This document shows positions 51,442 through 61,805 of a stretch of 64,000 nt of DNA, in pieces; position 1 is the first letter of the stretch, and each line of letters begins with the position of its first letter. The stretch lies in contig CAJAVE010000269.1 of the NCBI GenBank assembly GCA_903945325.1, positions 1 through 64,000 of the forward strand, in the 5' to 3' direction. The position numbers and the translations under genes were made by a program. This stretch comes from an uncultured beta proteobacterium. GTDB lineage: Bacteria > Pseudomonadota > Gammaproteobacteria > Burkholderiales > Burkholderiaceae_C. The notes below the pieces were generated by a model. The model worked only from the letters and a program-made list of their open reading frames with translations. It made no database searches and was not told where the DNA came from.

Positions 51442-53484
51442 CTATCCCTTTGGCAAGGTCGCCTGCAAACGTTCAAGCTCGTCCGCAGGCAATCCGGGGG
51501 CGCATAGAAACCCCTGGAAAGCCTCGCAGTGCAGGCTTTTCAAATAGTCACGTTGAGCAACCGTTTCAACACCCTCTGCCACCACCGTCAACTTCAGAGC
51601 CTGTGCCATGGCAATGGTGGCACTGACGATGGCCCGGTCGCCCTCATCATCGGGAAGCCCCATGACAAAGGCCCGGTCGATTTTGAGCTTGGAAATCGGA
51701 AACTTCTTGAGATAGGCCAGGCTGGAGTAACCGGTCCCAAAGTCGTCGATGGCCAGACTTACACCCAGGCAGGACAACGCATGCAGGCGTGCCAGGGTCT
51801 CATTGACATCCTTGATCAGAACGGACTCGGTCAACTCCAGCTCCAGCAGGGACGCATCAAGACCGGCATCACCAATCGCGCTGGCCACGCGCTCCACAAA
51901 ATCACCCTGCTGAAACTGCAAGGCCGACACGTTGATGGACACGACGACGGGTCGACCCGAATGCTGCCAGACCAACGCCTGGCGGATAGCTTCTTGTAAC
52001 ACCCAGTTCCCAATTGTGATGATGAAACCGGACTCCTCTGCCAGCGGTATGAAGGTGGCAGGCGAAACGTTGCCCAGTTCAAGGTCATGCCAACGGATCA
52101 ACGCCTCAACCCCAAGCAGGCGTCCATCGCACAAAGCTATCTGTGGCTGGTAATGTAGGGTAAACAAGCCCAGATCCATGGCTTGCCGCATAGAGTGATC
52201 CAGTTTCACGCGTGACAGCAGGTCGACATTCATTTGCGGCTGGTAAAAGCGAAAATTCCCCCGCCCGCGTTCTTTCACCCGAAACATGGCAGTGTCTGCG
52301 CATTGAATCAATGCGTCCAATGTCCGCGCGTCGGCCGGATACATGGCAACGCCAATGCTGCAACCCAGCGAAAAATTGATCTGATCCACAACAAAAGGCT
52401 GTGCCAGCTTTTCCAGAATGCGCCGCGCCACAATCTCCGCGCCAAGGGCATCCGCCTCCTGTAAAAAGGCGATGAATTCATCTCCACCCACACGACACAG
52501 CGTATCCACCTCACGCAAGGTTTGTTGTATGCGCGAAGCCGCTTCCATCAGCGCGCGGTCCCCAAAAGTGTGTCCCAGGGAGTCATTGATGTTTTTGAAC
52601 CGGTCCAGATCAATGTACATGATGGCAAACGTCGCACCACTGCGTTGCGCAGCCCGAAGCGCAACTGCCACCCTTTGACCAAGCAGCAATCGATTTGGAA
52701 GACCGGTCAACGCATCGGTATAGGCCAAAACTTCAATACGCTTTTGTGCATCCAGTCGCTCAGTCAGGTCGCGAAACGAATACACGCGCCCCACGACCCG
52801 GCTGCGGCTGGTTTGGGGAAGCGTCACACGCTCTAACATGCGCCCCGAGCGCAGCAAAACAACATCGGTGCACTGCATCTCAGGGTCAGATGCAATCACA
52901 CCCAACTGGTCTGTATACGTCGTCTCGTCCAAAACGCAGGCGGACAAATGGGCAAACATTGCCGGGTCATTGTGGGCGTCCAATAAATCTGGCGGCACAT
53001 TCCACAATTCAACAAAGCGCCGGTTGTAATGGCGTACTGCACCGGTGGTGTCAGTCACCAATATACCGTCGCCAGTGGATTCCAAAGTCGCCCGCAATTC
53101 GGCCATGCGGTTTTCAAGTTGCTCTTCGGTTTGACGCTGTTGGCGTAAATCACGCACCCCGACCAGAAACACCGGCTCGCCCGGATTGAGCCACACCCGG
53201 CTGACCTTGCGTTCAACTGGTATGGCAATCCCATCGGAGCAGCGCAGCAGGGAGTCCGAAAAAATAGTACCTGCATGACCAGCAGCAACGTCTTCCCAAA
53301 AGTAGAGATCCTCTGGAGACGCCATCAGTTCCACCACGGGTTTACCGATGAAATCACTGCGCTCCATGCCAACCAGCACAGCCAGCCCCTGGTTGATCTC
53401 AATGATGCGCAACGTTGTTGCATCGACCAGGCACACCGCCTCGATCATGGCATCCAACAAAGCTGCGTATCGCAGGGGTGTCAT
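51442..53484 (-). CDS. PAS-GGDEF-EAL c-di-GMP signalling protein
   Basis: RVGGDEFIAFLQ (GGDEF motif), GVEALIRWHDLELGNVSPATFIPLAEESG (EAL domain), DDFGTGYSSLAYLKKFPISKLKIDRAFV. Confidence 0.93.
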   Translation of the reverse strand: MTPLRYAALLDAMIEAVCLVDATTLRIIEINQGLAVLVGMERSDFIGKPVVELMASPEDLYFWEDVAAGHAGTIFSDSLLRCSDGIAIPVERKVSRVWLNPGEPVFLVGVRDLRQQRQTEEQLENRMAELRATLESTGDGILVTDTTGAVRHYNRRFVELWNVPPDLLDAHNDPAMFAHLSACVLDETTYTDQLGVIASDPEMQCTDVVLLRSGRMLERVTLPQTSRSRVVGRVYSFRDLTERLDAQKRIEVLAYTDALTGLPNRLLLGQRVAVALRAAQRSGATFAIMYIDLDRFKNINDSLGHTFGDRALMEAASRIQQTLREVDTLCRVGGDEFIAFLQEADALGAEIVARRILEKLAQPFVVDQINFSLGCSIGVAMYPADARTLDALIQCADTAMFRVKERGRGNFRFYQPQMNVDLLSRVKLDHSMRQAMDLGLFTLHYQPQIALCDGRLLGVEALIRWHDLELGNVSPATFIPLAEESGFIITIGNWVLQEAIRQALVWQHSGRPVVVSINVSALQFQQGDFVERVASAIGDAGLDASLLELELTESVLIKDVNETLARLHALSCLGVSLAIDDFGTGYSSLAYLKKFPISKLKIDRAFVMGLPDDEGDRAIVSATIAMAQALKLTVVAEGVETVAQRDYLKSLHCEAFQGFLCAPGLPADELERLQATLPKG

Positions 53485-54773
53485 GCAAGCGCGCCCATTT
53501 GACTGTCCACTACCCGTTCAAAAAAATAGGTTACCCGTTGTCGTGGCGCCAAAAAATCCATGGCGGCACCAGGCAAAGCGGCCGGTTTGAGGCTGCGACG
53601 TATCCCCACATGGGGTGCACGCTCCAGATCCAGTATCAGCGTGTCATGCCGGGACACACCAGCATCGTGCACCAGTACACGGGGTTTCAACGGGCGCGCG
53701 GAATTGACCGACACCACCATCGCATACCGCTCATCAACCAGTTGCACGACAGAGCCTGGTGGGTACACGCCCATCATACGAATAAACGCACTCAACGCTG
53801 GTGTATCAAACCGTGATTTCTGTTGCGCAAAAATCAGGGACAAAGACTCGTGTGGTGTGAGCGCTGTAGCGGGTCGACTGGGGTTGCACAGGTTGTCATA
53901 TCGATTGACCAGCGCCAGCACGCGGGCGCTTCGGGTCATGGACTCGCCCTTGACTCGAGACGGAAAACCGCTGCCATCGGTCAACTCGTGGTGTTGGGCA
54001 ATGGCCATTAGTGCGCCTTTGGGCAGGTCCATACTTTTGCCTACTTGCACGCTCATCGCGACATGCTCTTGGTACAACTTGTATTCCGCAGTTGAAAAGT
54101 TCTCTTCCAGCCAACGCACCCTGTCTTGAAGTTGTGCCTTTCCGACATCGTGCAGGAAGGCAGCCAAGCCCAAGTCCGACAGCTCAGCTTTCTCCAAACC
54201 CATAGCTTTCCCCAGCAGGAGCGAAATGATGGTGACGTTGACCGGGTGCATGGATGACTTGTCACCCGCTGCTTCCGACAATAGGCGAATCGCAGACTCC
54301 CCTTCTGACAGCATCTCACTAACAAATCCATCGACCATCGCTTGACATTGCGCGGTAGCCGCTGCGGGCTGAGAGGGTATGAGTTCCAGCGCCTTGCGGT
54401 ATTGGCGAATCGCTTCACCAAAACGACGTTCACATACGATCAAGCTGCGGTGTTGCGCAGCTAACTCCTCGCCACGCTTGCGCAGCAGCGTGGCATCACG
54501 TTGCGCTACTTCCTGACTGACAATGGTTTTTGCATCACCAGCGGAAGCTGCAACGAGGGACGTGTCAACTCTCTCCGGATCACTCTTGTCCATGTTGACG
54601 CGCACATGCTGTAGACCCAGCCCGCGAATCGTCTCCATCTGCTTGACAGACGACAACTTGAAACTGCCAGTTGGAAAGGGATGTGCCAGCCACCCCACGT
54701 CCAACTCGACAAACATTCCGAGGCGCAAAGCGCCAACCGCCACCAACTCAATGCCATCGTCCTTGTTTTTCAT
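53481..54773 (-). CDS. HD-GYP domain phosphodiesterase with DUF3391-like N-terminus
   Basis: LGLAAFLHDVGKAQLQ, IAQHHELTDGSGFPSRVKGESM, LALVNRYDNLCNP. Start 54773 (MKNKDDGIELV). Confidence 0.87.
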   Translation of the reverse strand: MKNKDDGIELVAVGALRLGMFVELDVGWLAHPFPTGSFKLSSVKQMETIRGLGLQHVRVNMDKSDPERVDTSLVAASAGDAKTIVSQEVAQRDATLLRKRGEELAAQHRSLIVCERRFGEAIRQYRKALELIPSQPAAATAQCQAMVDGFVSEMLSEGESAIRLLSEAAGDKSSMHPVNVTIISLLLGKAMGLEKAELSDLGLAAFLHDVGKAQLQDRVRWLEENFSTAEYKLYQEHVAMSVQVGKSMDLPKGALMAIAQHHELTDGSGFPSRVKGESMTRSARVLALVNRYDNLCNPSRPATALTPHESLSLIFAQQKSRFDTPALSAFIRMMGVYPPGSVVQLVDERYAMVVSVNSARPLKPRVLVHDAGVSRHDTLILDLERAPHVGIRRSLKPAALPGAAMDFLAPRQRVTYFFERVVDSQMGALA

Positions 54774-54932
54774 GGGCCTTCCTTGTCCGGTCCAACGTTC
54801 AACAACTAACTGCCATCCACGATTTCGTTGCCTCGCATTCCCAATCGAAGGTAAGCATACCCAAATATTGACCATTCGGTCAAAATCTTACGCAAATTGT
54901 GTGCCGTAGTCCTCCCATAAACATATCAGAGC

Positions 54933-54961
54933 AAAAAAAACCCGCCTAGGCGGGTTTTTTT
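54933..54961 (-). terminator. Rho-independent terminator downstream of phaB
   Basis: aaaaaaaacccgcctaggcgggttttttt: GC stem CCCGCC/GGCGGG flanked by A and T runs. Confidence 0.85.
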
Positions 54962-54994
54962 AGAAGTGCGGTTGTGCGCCCGCACAAAAGGGAA

Positions 54995-55732
54995 TTAACC
55001 CATGTGCAATCCACCGTTGACCGAGAACTCTGCACCGGTAGCGTAGCCGCCTTCGTCGGACGCCAGCCACGCGATGATGGAAGCAATCTCGCCTGGTTCG
55101 CCCAAACGCTTGACCGGCACCGTGCCAATAATCTTGTCCAGCACTTCCTGGCGAATGGCCTTGACCATGTCGGTACCAATGTAGCCAGGGCTCACCGTGT
55201 TGACGGTCACGCCCTTGGTGGCAAGCTCTTGCGCCAGCGCCATGGAGAAGCCGTGCATACCGGCCTTGGCGGCCGAGTAGTTGGTCTGACCAGCCTGGCC
55301 CTTGACGCCGTTGACGGACGAGATGTTGATGATGCGGCCCCAACCCTTTTCCACCATGTCACCGACCACCTGTTTGGTGACGTTGAACATGGAGTTCAGA
55401 TTGGTTTCGATCACAGCGTCCCAGTCTTCGCGCGTCATCTTCAGGAACATGCGGTCTTTGGTGATGCCGGCGTTGTTGATCAGCACATCAATGCTGCCGT
55501 GTTCGGCCTTGGCCTTGGTAAAGGCTTCCACGGTGGAATCCCAGTTACCAACGTTGCCCACGGACGCGTAGAACGTGAAGCCCAGGGCTGCCTGTTCAGC
55601 GATCCACTTGGCGTGATCCCGGGTGGGGCCGCAACCGGCAATAACCTTGAAACCCTCTTTGTGCATGCGCTGGCAAATGGCGGTACCGATACCACCCATG
55701 CCACCGGTCACATATGCTACTTTTTGACTCAT
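54995..55732 (-). CDS. phaB: Acetoacetyl-CoA reductase
   Basis: KVAYVTGGMGGIGTAICQRMHKEGFKVIAGCGP, NNAGITKD, YSAAKAG; adjacent to thiolase and PHA synthase. Confidence 0.93.
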   Translation of the reverse strand: MSQKVAYVTGGMGGIGTAICQRMHKEGFKVIAGCGPTRDHAKWIAEQAALGFTFYASVGNVGNWDSTVEAFTKAKAEHGSIDVLINNAGITKDRMFLKMTREDWDAVIETNLNSMFNVTKQVVGDMVEKGWGRIINISSVNGVKGQAGQTNYSAAKAGMHGFSMALAQELATKGVTVNTVSPGYIGTDMVKAIRQEVLDKIIGTVPVKRLGEPGEIASIIAWLASDEGGYATGAEFSVNGGLHMG

Positions 55733-55769
55733 TTTCTCTCCTCTTTGGTTAAATTAATCAGTTGGGGTT

Positions 55770-56948
55770 TCATCGTTCAATGGTAAGGGCCACGCCCATG
55801 CCACCACCGATACACAGGCTGGCAATGCCCTTCTTGGCATCGCGACGCTGCATCTCATGCAACAAGGTCACCAGGATACGGCAGCCGGACGCCCCGATGG
55901 GGTGGCCGATGGCAATGGCGCCGCCGTTGACATTGACCTTGCTGGTGTCCCAGCCCATTTCGTTGTTGACGGCACAGGCTTGTGCTGCAAAGGCTTCGTT
56001 GATTTCGAGCAGATCCAGGTCCTGGGCTTTCCATCCGGCCCGCTCGAGCGCTTTCTTCGAAGCTGGCACCGGGCCCATGCCCATCAGGGCGGGGTCCAGG
56101 CCACTGGTGGCGAAGCTCGCGATGCGTCCCATGGGGGTCAGGCCCAGGGCGGCGGCTTTCTTTGCGGTCATCACCATCACTGCAGCGGCTCCGTCGTTGA
56201 TACCAGAGGCGTTGCCTGCGGTCACACCACCCGCCTTGTCGAAGGCGGGGCGCAATCCAGCCAGCGCTTCGGCGTTGGACTTGCGGTTGATGAACTCGTC
56301 GGCCGCGAACACGATGGGGTCACCCTTCTTCTGGGCAATGCTGAAAGGCACAATTTCATCCACAAAACGACCAGCGTCTTGTGCAGCAGCAGCCTTCTGC
56401 TGGCTGGCCAGGGCCAGTGCGTCCTGCATGTCGCGGGTAATCGAATAGGCTTTGGCCACGTTTTCGGCGGTGATGCCCATGTGGTACTGGTTGTAGACGT
56501 CCCACAGGCCGTCGACGATCATGGAATCGATCATCTTCCAGTCACCCATGCGCTGGCCGTCGCGGCTACCCAGCAGCACGTGCGGGCTGGCGCTCATGTT
56601 TTCCTGACCACCGGCAATCACGATTTCGCTGTCACCCCAGGCCACTGCCTGTGCGGCCAGCATCACGGCCTTGAGGCCCGAGCCGCAGACTGCATTAATA
56701 GTCAATGCAGGGGTTTCCTTGGCCAAGCCACTTTTGATGACAGATTGACGCGCCGGATTCTGACCCGCACCTGCCGCCAATACCTGACCCAAAATAACTT
56801 CGCCCACCTGATCGGCTGTCAAACCTGTACGGGCCAACAAGCTCTTGATGACAGCTGCACCCAGTTCAGGCGCCGCTATCTTTGCCAGCGTGCCACCAAA
56901 TTTGCCGACGGCTGTTCGTGCGGCTGAAACGATAACGATGTCTTCCAT
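55770..56948 (-). CDS. phaA: Acetyl-CoA acetyltransferase
   Basis: IVIVSAARTAVGKFGGTLAK, INAVCGSGLKAV, NVNGGAIAIGHPIGASGCRIL. Confidence 0.93.
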   Translation of the reverse strand: MEDIVIVSAARTAVGKFGGTLAKIAAPELGAAVIKSLLARTGLTADQVGEVILGQVLAAGAGQNPARQSVIKSGLAKETPALTINAVCGSGLKAVMLAAQAVAWGDSEIVIAGGQENMSASPHVLLGSRDGQRMGDWKMIDSMIVDGLWDVYNQYHMGITAENVAKAYSITRDMQDALALASQQKAAAAQDAGRFVDEIVPFSIAQKKGDPIVFAADEFINRKSNAEALAGLRPAFDKAGGVTAGNASGINDGAAAVMVMTAKKAAALGLTPMGRIASFATSGLDPALMGMGPVPASKKALERAGWKAQDLDLLEINEAFAAQACAVNNEMGWDTSKVNVNGGAIAIGHPIGASGCRILVTLLHEMQRRDAKKGIASLCIGGGMGVALTIER

Positions 56949-56981
56949 TTTTTAGTCCTTCAGTGAATCAAACGTGAAAAA

Positions 56982-58700
56982 TTAAGCTTTTGCAAGAACG
57001 TAGCTGCCTGGCGCAGGCATAGTGGTTTTGTACTTGCCCTTGCCATAGGTCTTGGGCGCTGCAATCTGCTTGCCCGCGTGGCTCTTGAGCCAGGTGGCCC
57101 AGTCGGTCCACCAGCTGCCGGGGTACTCGGTCGCACCCTCCAGCCAGGCCGCTTGGGATTTGGGCAACTTGCCGTCGGTACGAATCCAGTGACTGCGCTT
57201 CTTCTTTTCCGGTGGGTTGATCACACCGGCAATGTGGCCGGAGGCGCCCATCACAAAACGCTTCTTGCCCGGCAAAACCTGGGTGGAGGCATAGGCGCCG
57301 CCGATGGGAACGATGTGGTCCTCGCGTGAGCCGTAGATGTAGACCGGCATGTCAACCGTATTCAAATCAACTTTTTCACCACAGACCGTCGCTTTTCCGG
57401 GCTTGACCAGGTTGTTTTCCAGGTAGGTATTGCGCAGATACCATGCGTAATAGGGGCCGGGCAGGTTGGTGCTGTCGGAATTCCAGTACAGCAGGTCAAA
57501 CGGCGGCGGTGTCTCACCCTTAAGGTAATTGCCCACTACGTAGTTCCAGACCAGATCATTGGGACGTAAAAAGCTGAAGGTGGATGCCAGGTCTTGACCC
57601 TTCATCATGCCGCCCTTGCCCATTTCCTTCTCGCGATACTCAACAAAGGCATCGTCGATGAACACATCCAGAATGCCAGTGTCGGTGAAGTCCAGCAGGC
57701 TGGTCAGGAAAGTGGCGCTGGCCACCGGTTTCTCACCGCGCGCCGCCAGCACAGCCAGCGCGGTGCCCAGCATAGTGCCACCGACGCAGAAACCCAGGGC
57801 GTTGATCGTCGGCGAGCCGGAAATTTCTTGCGTGACGGCAATGGCTTTGATGACAGCCTGCTCAATGTAGTCGTCCCAGGTCGCGGTAGCCATGGACGCG
57901 TCCGGATTACGCCAGCTCACCACAAAAGTGCGGTGCCCTTGCGCCACTGCATACCGCACCAGCGAGTTTTCAGGCTGCAAATCAAGGATATAGAACTTGT
58001 TGATGCAGGGTGGCACCATCAGGAAGGGCTTCTCGTAGACCTTGGCCGTCAGCGGCTTGTATTCGATCAGCTGGAAAAACGCATTCTCAAAAACCACCGC
58101 CCCTTCGGTGGTGGCGACGTTCTTGCCGACTTCAAACAGGCTCTCGTCGGTCATGGAGACATGGCCTTGGCGCATGTCGTGCACCAGGTTTTGAATTCCC
58201 TTGGCAATGCTTTCGCCCTTGGTCTCAATCGCTTTCTTCTGCGCGTCGGCATTGAAAGCCATGAAGTTGCTGGGCGCCGCAGCCGCCATCCACTGCTCTA
58301 CTGCAAAGCGGATGCGCGTACGGGTTTTGGCATCCGTTTCCACCGCATCAGCCAGGCCCATCATGGTACGTGCGTTGAGCATGTACATCGCGGCCGAATA
58401 CGCAGCGACTGGATTGGTACCCCAAGCCTCGCCGGAAAAGCGTTTGTCACCGGTTGGCGCAGACAGACCATGGCTGAACATGCCCATGGCGTCCTGCAGG
58501 TATTGCTGCTGCAATTCCTGCAGCTTCTCGGGCGCGAAATGAATTTCGGGTTTTTTGGTGCCAGACACTGGCAGAGCGGAGCCCAAAGCGCCCAAATCCA
58601 TACTCTGTAGCGACTGCACCGCCTTGGACCAGTTCTCGGTCATGGATTGCTGGAACTCCTGGGCAGCCTGGGTCAGAAAATCGGGGGCGTTTTGCGTCAC
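56982..58700 (-). CDS. phaC: Class I poly(3-hydroxyalkanoate) synthase
   Basis: GFCVGGTMLGTALAVLAA lipase-like box (Cys), YYAWYLRNTYLENNLVKPG, GASGHIAGVINPPEKKKRSHW. GTG start at 58700. Confidence 0.93.
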   Translation of the reverse strand: MTQNAPDFLTQAAQEFQQSMTENWSKAVQSLQSMDLGALGSALPVSGTKKPEIHFAPEKLQELQQQYLQDAMGMFSHGLSAPTGDKRFSGEAWGTNPVAAYSAAMYMLNARTMMGLADAVETDAKTRTRIRFAVEQWMAAAAPSNFMAFNADAQKKAIETKGESIAKGIQNLVHDMRQGHVSMTDESLFEVGKNVATTEGAVVFENAFFQLIEYKPLTAKVYEKPFLMVPPCINKFYILDLQPENSLVRYAVAQGHRTFVVSWRNPDASMATATWDDYIEQAVIKAIAVTQEISGSPTINALGFCVGGTMLGTALAVLAARGEKPVASATFLTSLLDFTDTGILDVFIDDAFVEYREKEMGKGGMMKGQDLASTFSFLRPNDLVWNYVVGNYLKGETPPPFDLLYWNSDSTNLPGPYYAWYLRNTYLENNLVKPGKATVCGEKVDLNTVDMPVYIYGSREDHIVPIGGAYASTQVLPGKKRFVMGASGHIAGVINPPEKKKRSHWIRTDGKLPKSQAAWLEGATEYPGSWWTDWATWLKSHAGKQIAAPKTYGKGKYKTTMPAPGSYVLAKA

Positions 58701-58798
58701 ACTGTCACCTTTGTTGCATTTGTCTGTTCTGGAGCGATAGTATCTCAACTGCGGCCTACGGCTCCCTGACAGGCCATGAAAATTACCCCGCAAATTTT

Positions 58799-59071
58799 AT
58801 GTACATCGTTCCTATCGCCTGGCTTTATGTTGTGGTCATGATGAGCGTGGCCGAAGCCACCAATGTCAACGGCACTGTGCTGGGTGCCATCATCACATTC
58901 GTCCTGTACGGAGCGCTTCCGATTGGATTGATTTTGTATTTCATGGGAGCGCCAGGGCGCAGGCGCGCCATCCGGGCGCGTGAGGCTGCAGAGCTGCAAG
59001 CCTCACTCCAGCCAGATACAGGCCACCTGGCGCCCGCTGACGCGGTCGCGCCGGTGAGAAAAAAAGCGTGA
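58799..59071 (+). CDS. Small hypothetical membrane protein (90 aa)
   Basis: Two predicted TM segments (YIVPIAWLYVVVMMSVAEA; GAIITFVLYGALPIGLILYF); convergent overlap with pgeF. Confidence 0.65.
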   Translation: MYIVPIAWLYVVVMMSVAEATNVNGTVLGAIITFVLYGALPIGLILYFMGAPGRRRAIRAREAAELQASLQPDTGHLAPADAVAPVRKKA

Positions 59072-59800
59072 CGGGTTGCCCACCGTGCACCACGGTGGGC
59101 TGCCATCATTGCCAAATACCTGGGTAATGCCCAAAGCGTGCAAGCGTTGACGTGCCAGCGCTGGCAGGTTTGCCAACCATTTGTCTCTGGGTTGGGGATG
59201 GAAGCATTGCATCGCGTTGGGGTTGTTCCGGGTAAATGCCGTCACCACATCGGCGCCCACTTCAAACGCGTCCGGCCCGATGCAAGGCCCCAGCCACGCT
59301 ATTATTTCAGTAGCTGGTTGCGCATATTTCACGGGGGTTAGAGGCCTAAATCGTTGGTAAAAATGCTCCAAAATGCCAATTCCAGCGACACCCGCAAGTC
59401 CGCGCCACCCCGCATGCACGGCAGCCACCATGGAGCCACCCCGATCGCACAGCAGCACTGGCAGGCAGTCTGCCGCCATGACAGTACACGCCAAGCCTCG
59501 AGTGCGGGTGAACGCGCCATCTGCCGTCAGGTCGCCGACAGTGGTGGCTTCCAGCGCCAGTATCTGCGTGCCATGAATCTGGTTCAAAAACACCGGCCTG
59601 GCCCCTGTCGCAGAGTGCAGCACAGCGCGGTTACGCGCCACCGCGGCTGCGTCATCACCAACGTGTGAACCCAGGTTCAAACTGTCATACGGCAGTGCGG
59701 AAAAGCCGCCCCTGCGCGTGGTGCACAGCGCGCGGACGCCCGCCGGTGCAAGCCAGTCGGGCACCAGCCAATCAGCCGGAGCAGGTGTGGTTACGTTCAT
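59003..59800 (-). CDS. pgeF: Peptidoglycan editing factor PgeF / YfiH-family laccase-domain protein
   Basis: TTRRGGFSALPYDSLNLGSHVGDD, ADCLPVLLCDRGGSMVAAVHAGWRGLAGVAG, WLGPCIGPDAFEVGADV. Confidence 0.9.
   Translation of the reverse strand: MNVTTPAPADWLVPDWLAPAGVRALCTTRRGGFSALPYDSLNLGSHVGDDAAAVARNRAVLHSATGARPVFLNQIHGTQILALEATTVGDLTADGAFTRTRGLACTVMAADCLPVLLCDRGGSMVAAVHAGWRGLAGVAGIGILEHFYQRFRPLTPVKYAQPATEIIAWLGPCIGPDAFEVGADVVTAFTRNNPNAMQCFHPQPRDKWLANLPALARQRLHALGITQVFGNDGSPPWCTVGNPSRFFSHRRDRVSGRQVACIWLE
59298..59357 (+). repeat. Dispersed repeat, copy 4 (inside pgeF)
   Basis: gctattatttcagtagctggttgcgcatatttcacgggggttagaggcctaaatcgttggt. Confidence 0.88.
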
Positions 59801-59890
59801 GCAAACAAGGATACTGCAGCGCGTTGCTGAAACAAGCCCGTTACCATTGGTACCCTACGCAAAAGCCCATTTACTAATCGGAGCCGCCCC

Positions 59891-60193
59891 ATGATCCTCG
59901 AACTTGCCGATATCCGCATCCACCCCGGCCAGAACGCCGCATTTGAAGAAGCCATCCAACGGGGCTTGAGCGGCGTCATTGGCAATGCCAAGGGCTTTCA
60001 GGGATACAAGGTCAACCGGGGTCTGGAGAGCCCTGAGCGCTACATACTGCAAGTGTTCTGGGACACGCTGGAAGACCATACCGTCGGTTTCAGGCAGTCA
60101 GACGCCTTTACACAGTGGCGTGCCGTTGTGGGCCCATTTTTTGCAGCGCCTCCGGTAGTCGAGCACTTTGACCTCGTCACAAAATCGGCTTGA
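59891..60193 (+). CDS. Antibiotic biosynthesis monooxygenase (ABM)-like domain protein
   Basis: [25 protein letters not shown]...[50 protein letters not shown]. Confidence 0.8.
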   Translation: MILELADIRIHPGQNAAFEEAIQRGLSGVIGNAKGFQGYKVNRGLESPERYILQVFWDTLEDHTVGFRQSDAFTQWRAVVGPFFAAPPVVEHFDLVTKSA

Positions 60194-60230
60194 ACGAACC
60201 ACGCACTTTTACCGCCAAAGGGAATCCACT

Positions 60231-60926
60231 ATGCCCTACGTCTTTGCTCCCTCTCCTCAAGTCAGTGTGCCGGTTGCTGGCCGGTCTGAGCGTTTTCCGG
60301 TGCACCGCATCTACTGTGTAGGTCGCAACTACGTTGAACACGCCCTGGAAATGGGCGGCACTGGCCGCGAGGCGCCATTTTTTTTCATGAAACCAGCCGA
60401 CGCCGTACTGGCCGCAGAACCTGGCGTAGCCGTTGCCATGCCCTACCCCACTCTGACCAGCAACCTGCACCACGAGATTGAACTGGTGGTTGCGATCGGA
60501 ATCGGTGGTTCGCACATCAAGGCCGCAGACGCCGCTAGCCACATTTTTGGCTATGCCGTGGGTCTGGACATGACCCGACGCGACTTGCAAAACGACATGA
60601 AAAAGCAGGGCCGCCCGTGGAGTATCGGCAAAGGATTTGACCACTCGGCCCCCATCGGCGCCATCACCCCGGCAGCCCAGGTACCCGGTATTGCCTGCGC
60701 GGCCATCCACCTGCAAGTCAACGGGCAGGATCGCCAGCACAGCACTATTGCCAAGCTGATCTGGAATGTCGCAGAGACCATTGAACAACTGTCCGCCGCC
60801 TGGACCTTGCAACCAGGCGATTTAATATTCACGGGCACGCCTGAGGGCGTTGGCGCCGTGGTGCGTGGCGACACTCTCGCTGGGTCCATTGATGGCCTGC
60901 AAAGCATACAAATTCACATTGAATGA
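60231..60926 (+). CDS. Fumarylacetoacetate hydrolase family protein
   Basis: [62 protein letters not shown]. Start 60231. Confidence 0.92.
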   Translation: MPYVFAPSPQVSVPVAGRSERFPVHRIYCVGRNYVEHALEMGGTGREAPFFFMKPADAVLAAEPGVAVAMPYPTLTSNLHHEIELVVAIGIGGSHIKAADAASHIFGYAVGLDMTRRDLQNDMKKQGRPWSIGKGFDHSAPIGAITPAAQVPGIACAAIHLQVNGQDRQHSTIAKLIWNVAETIEQLSAAWTLQPGDLIFTGTPEGVGAVVRGDTLAGSIDGLQSIQIHIE

Positions 60927-61738
60927 AGCACCCGCACAACCACCCCACATCAGCCTACGTGGCCCATACCGACGGCCACTGCACGTCCAGCGCCCTGACG
61001 CGTGGCCCCTGGCACCCCGACCACCAGCATGCTGGTCCCCCGGTTGCGCTGGTGTGCCGTGCCTTTGAAGCTGAGGCGCACAAACATGGCTTGACGCATT
61101 TGGCCAGGCTCACCGCCAACCTGCTGCGCCCAGTCCCGATCAGCGATCTGGAGGTCAAAGTTGCCACCATCTACGTTGGCCGCAATGCCGGACATTTTTC
61201 GGCACAACTGATGGCCGCTGGCAAGGAAGTGGGCGTCTTTTCCGCATTGGCTCAGCGTGAAAGTGAATTTCTGCTGCCTGAGGGTCTGCCCGGGCATCCC
61301 CTGCCCACTATTGCGACGCCACCAAAGGAAGCCACACCCGCGTATTTTCCCTTCGCCGGGCGCCACACAGGCTACTCGGATCTGGTCGAGACCCGCGAGG
61401 CGCGCGGCCACATTTTCGACGGCCCTTGTGCCATCTGGTTTCGTTTGCACCACCCTCTCGTGGAAGGCGAGGCCCCAAGCCCCTACCAGCGCGTTGCGGT
61501 AGCCGCCGACTCTGGCAACGGCATCAGCGCGGTACTGGACTACCAGCGCTACAGCTTCGTCAACTCCGACCTGACCATCAACCTGCTACGCCGTCCACTG
61601 GGCGAGTGGATGTGCCTGGATGCGCGCACCTGGCTGGGGTCCAACGGCTGCGGACTGGCCGAATCCGCCATATACGATGAACACGGACTGATCGGTCGCG
61701 CGAGCCAGAGCCTGGCGGTGCGCCAGCTTCAACACTGA
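60923..61738 (+). CDS. Thioesterase family protein
   Basis: Double hot-dog-like: [91 protein letters not shown]. Confidence 0.82.
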   Translation: MKHPHNHPTSAYVAHTDGHCTSSALTRGPWHPDHQHAGPPVALVCRAFEAEAHKHGLTHLARLTANLLRPVPISDLEVKVATIYVGRNAGHFSAQLMAAGKEVGVFSALAQRESEFLLPEGLPGHPLPTIATPPKEATPAYFPFAGRHTGYSDLVETREARGHIFDGPCAIWFRLHHPLVEGEAPSPYQRVAVAADSGNGISAVLDYQRYSFVNSDLTINLLRRPLGEWMCLDARTWLGSNGCGLAESAIYDEHGLIGRASQSLAVRQLQH

Positions 61739-61805
61739 AACCGGGTTCGTGGAATACTACGAAGGCTTTTCAGCCTTTCATCTGTTACCCAGAAGGACAA
61801 TCACC

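Noticed and set aside
58799-59071. Possible spurious status of the 90-aa ORF overlapping the pgeF 3' end
   Set aside because: Kept as a feature with reduced confidence because it has two plausible TM segments, but not treated as a finding.
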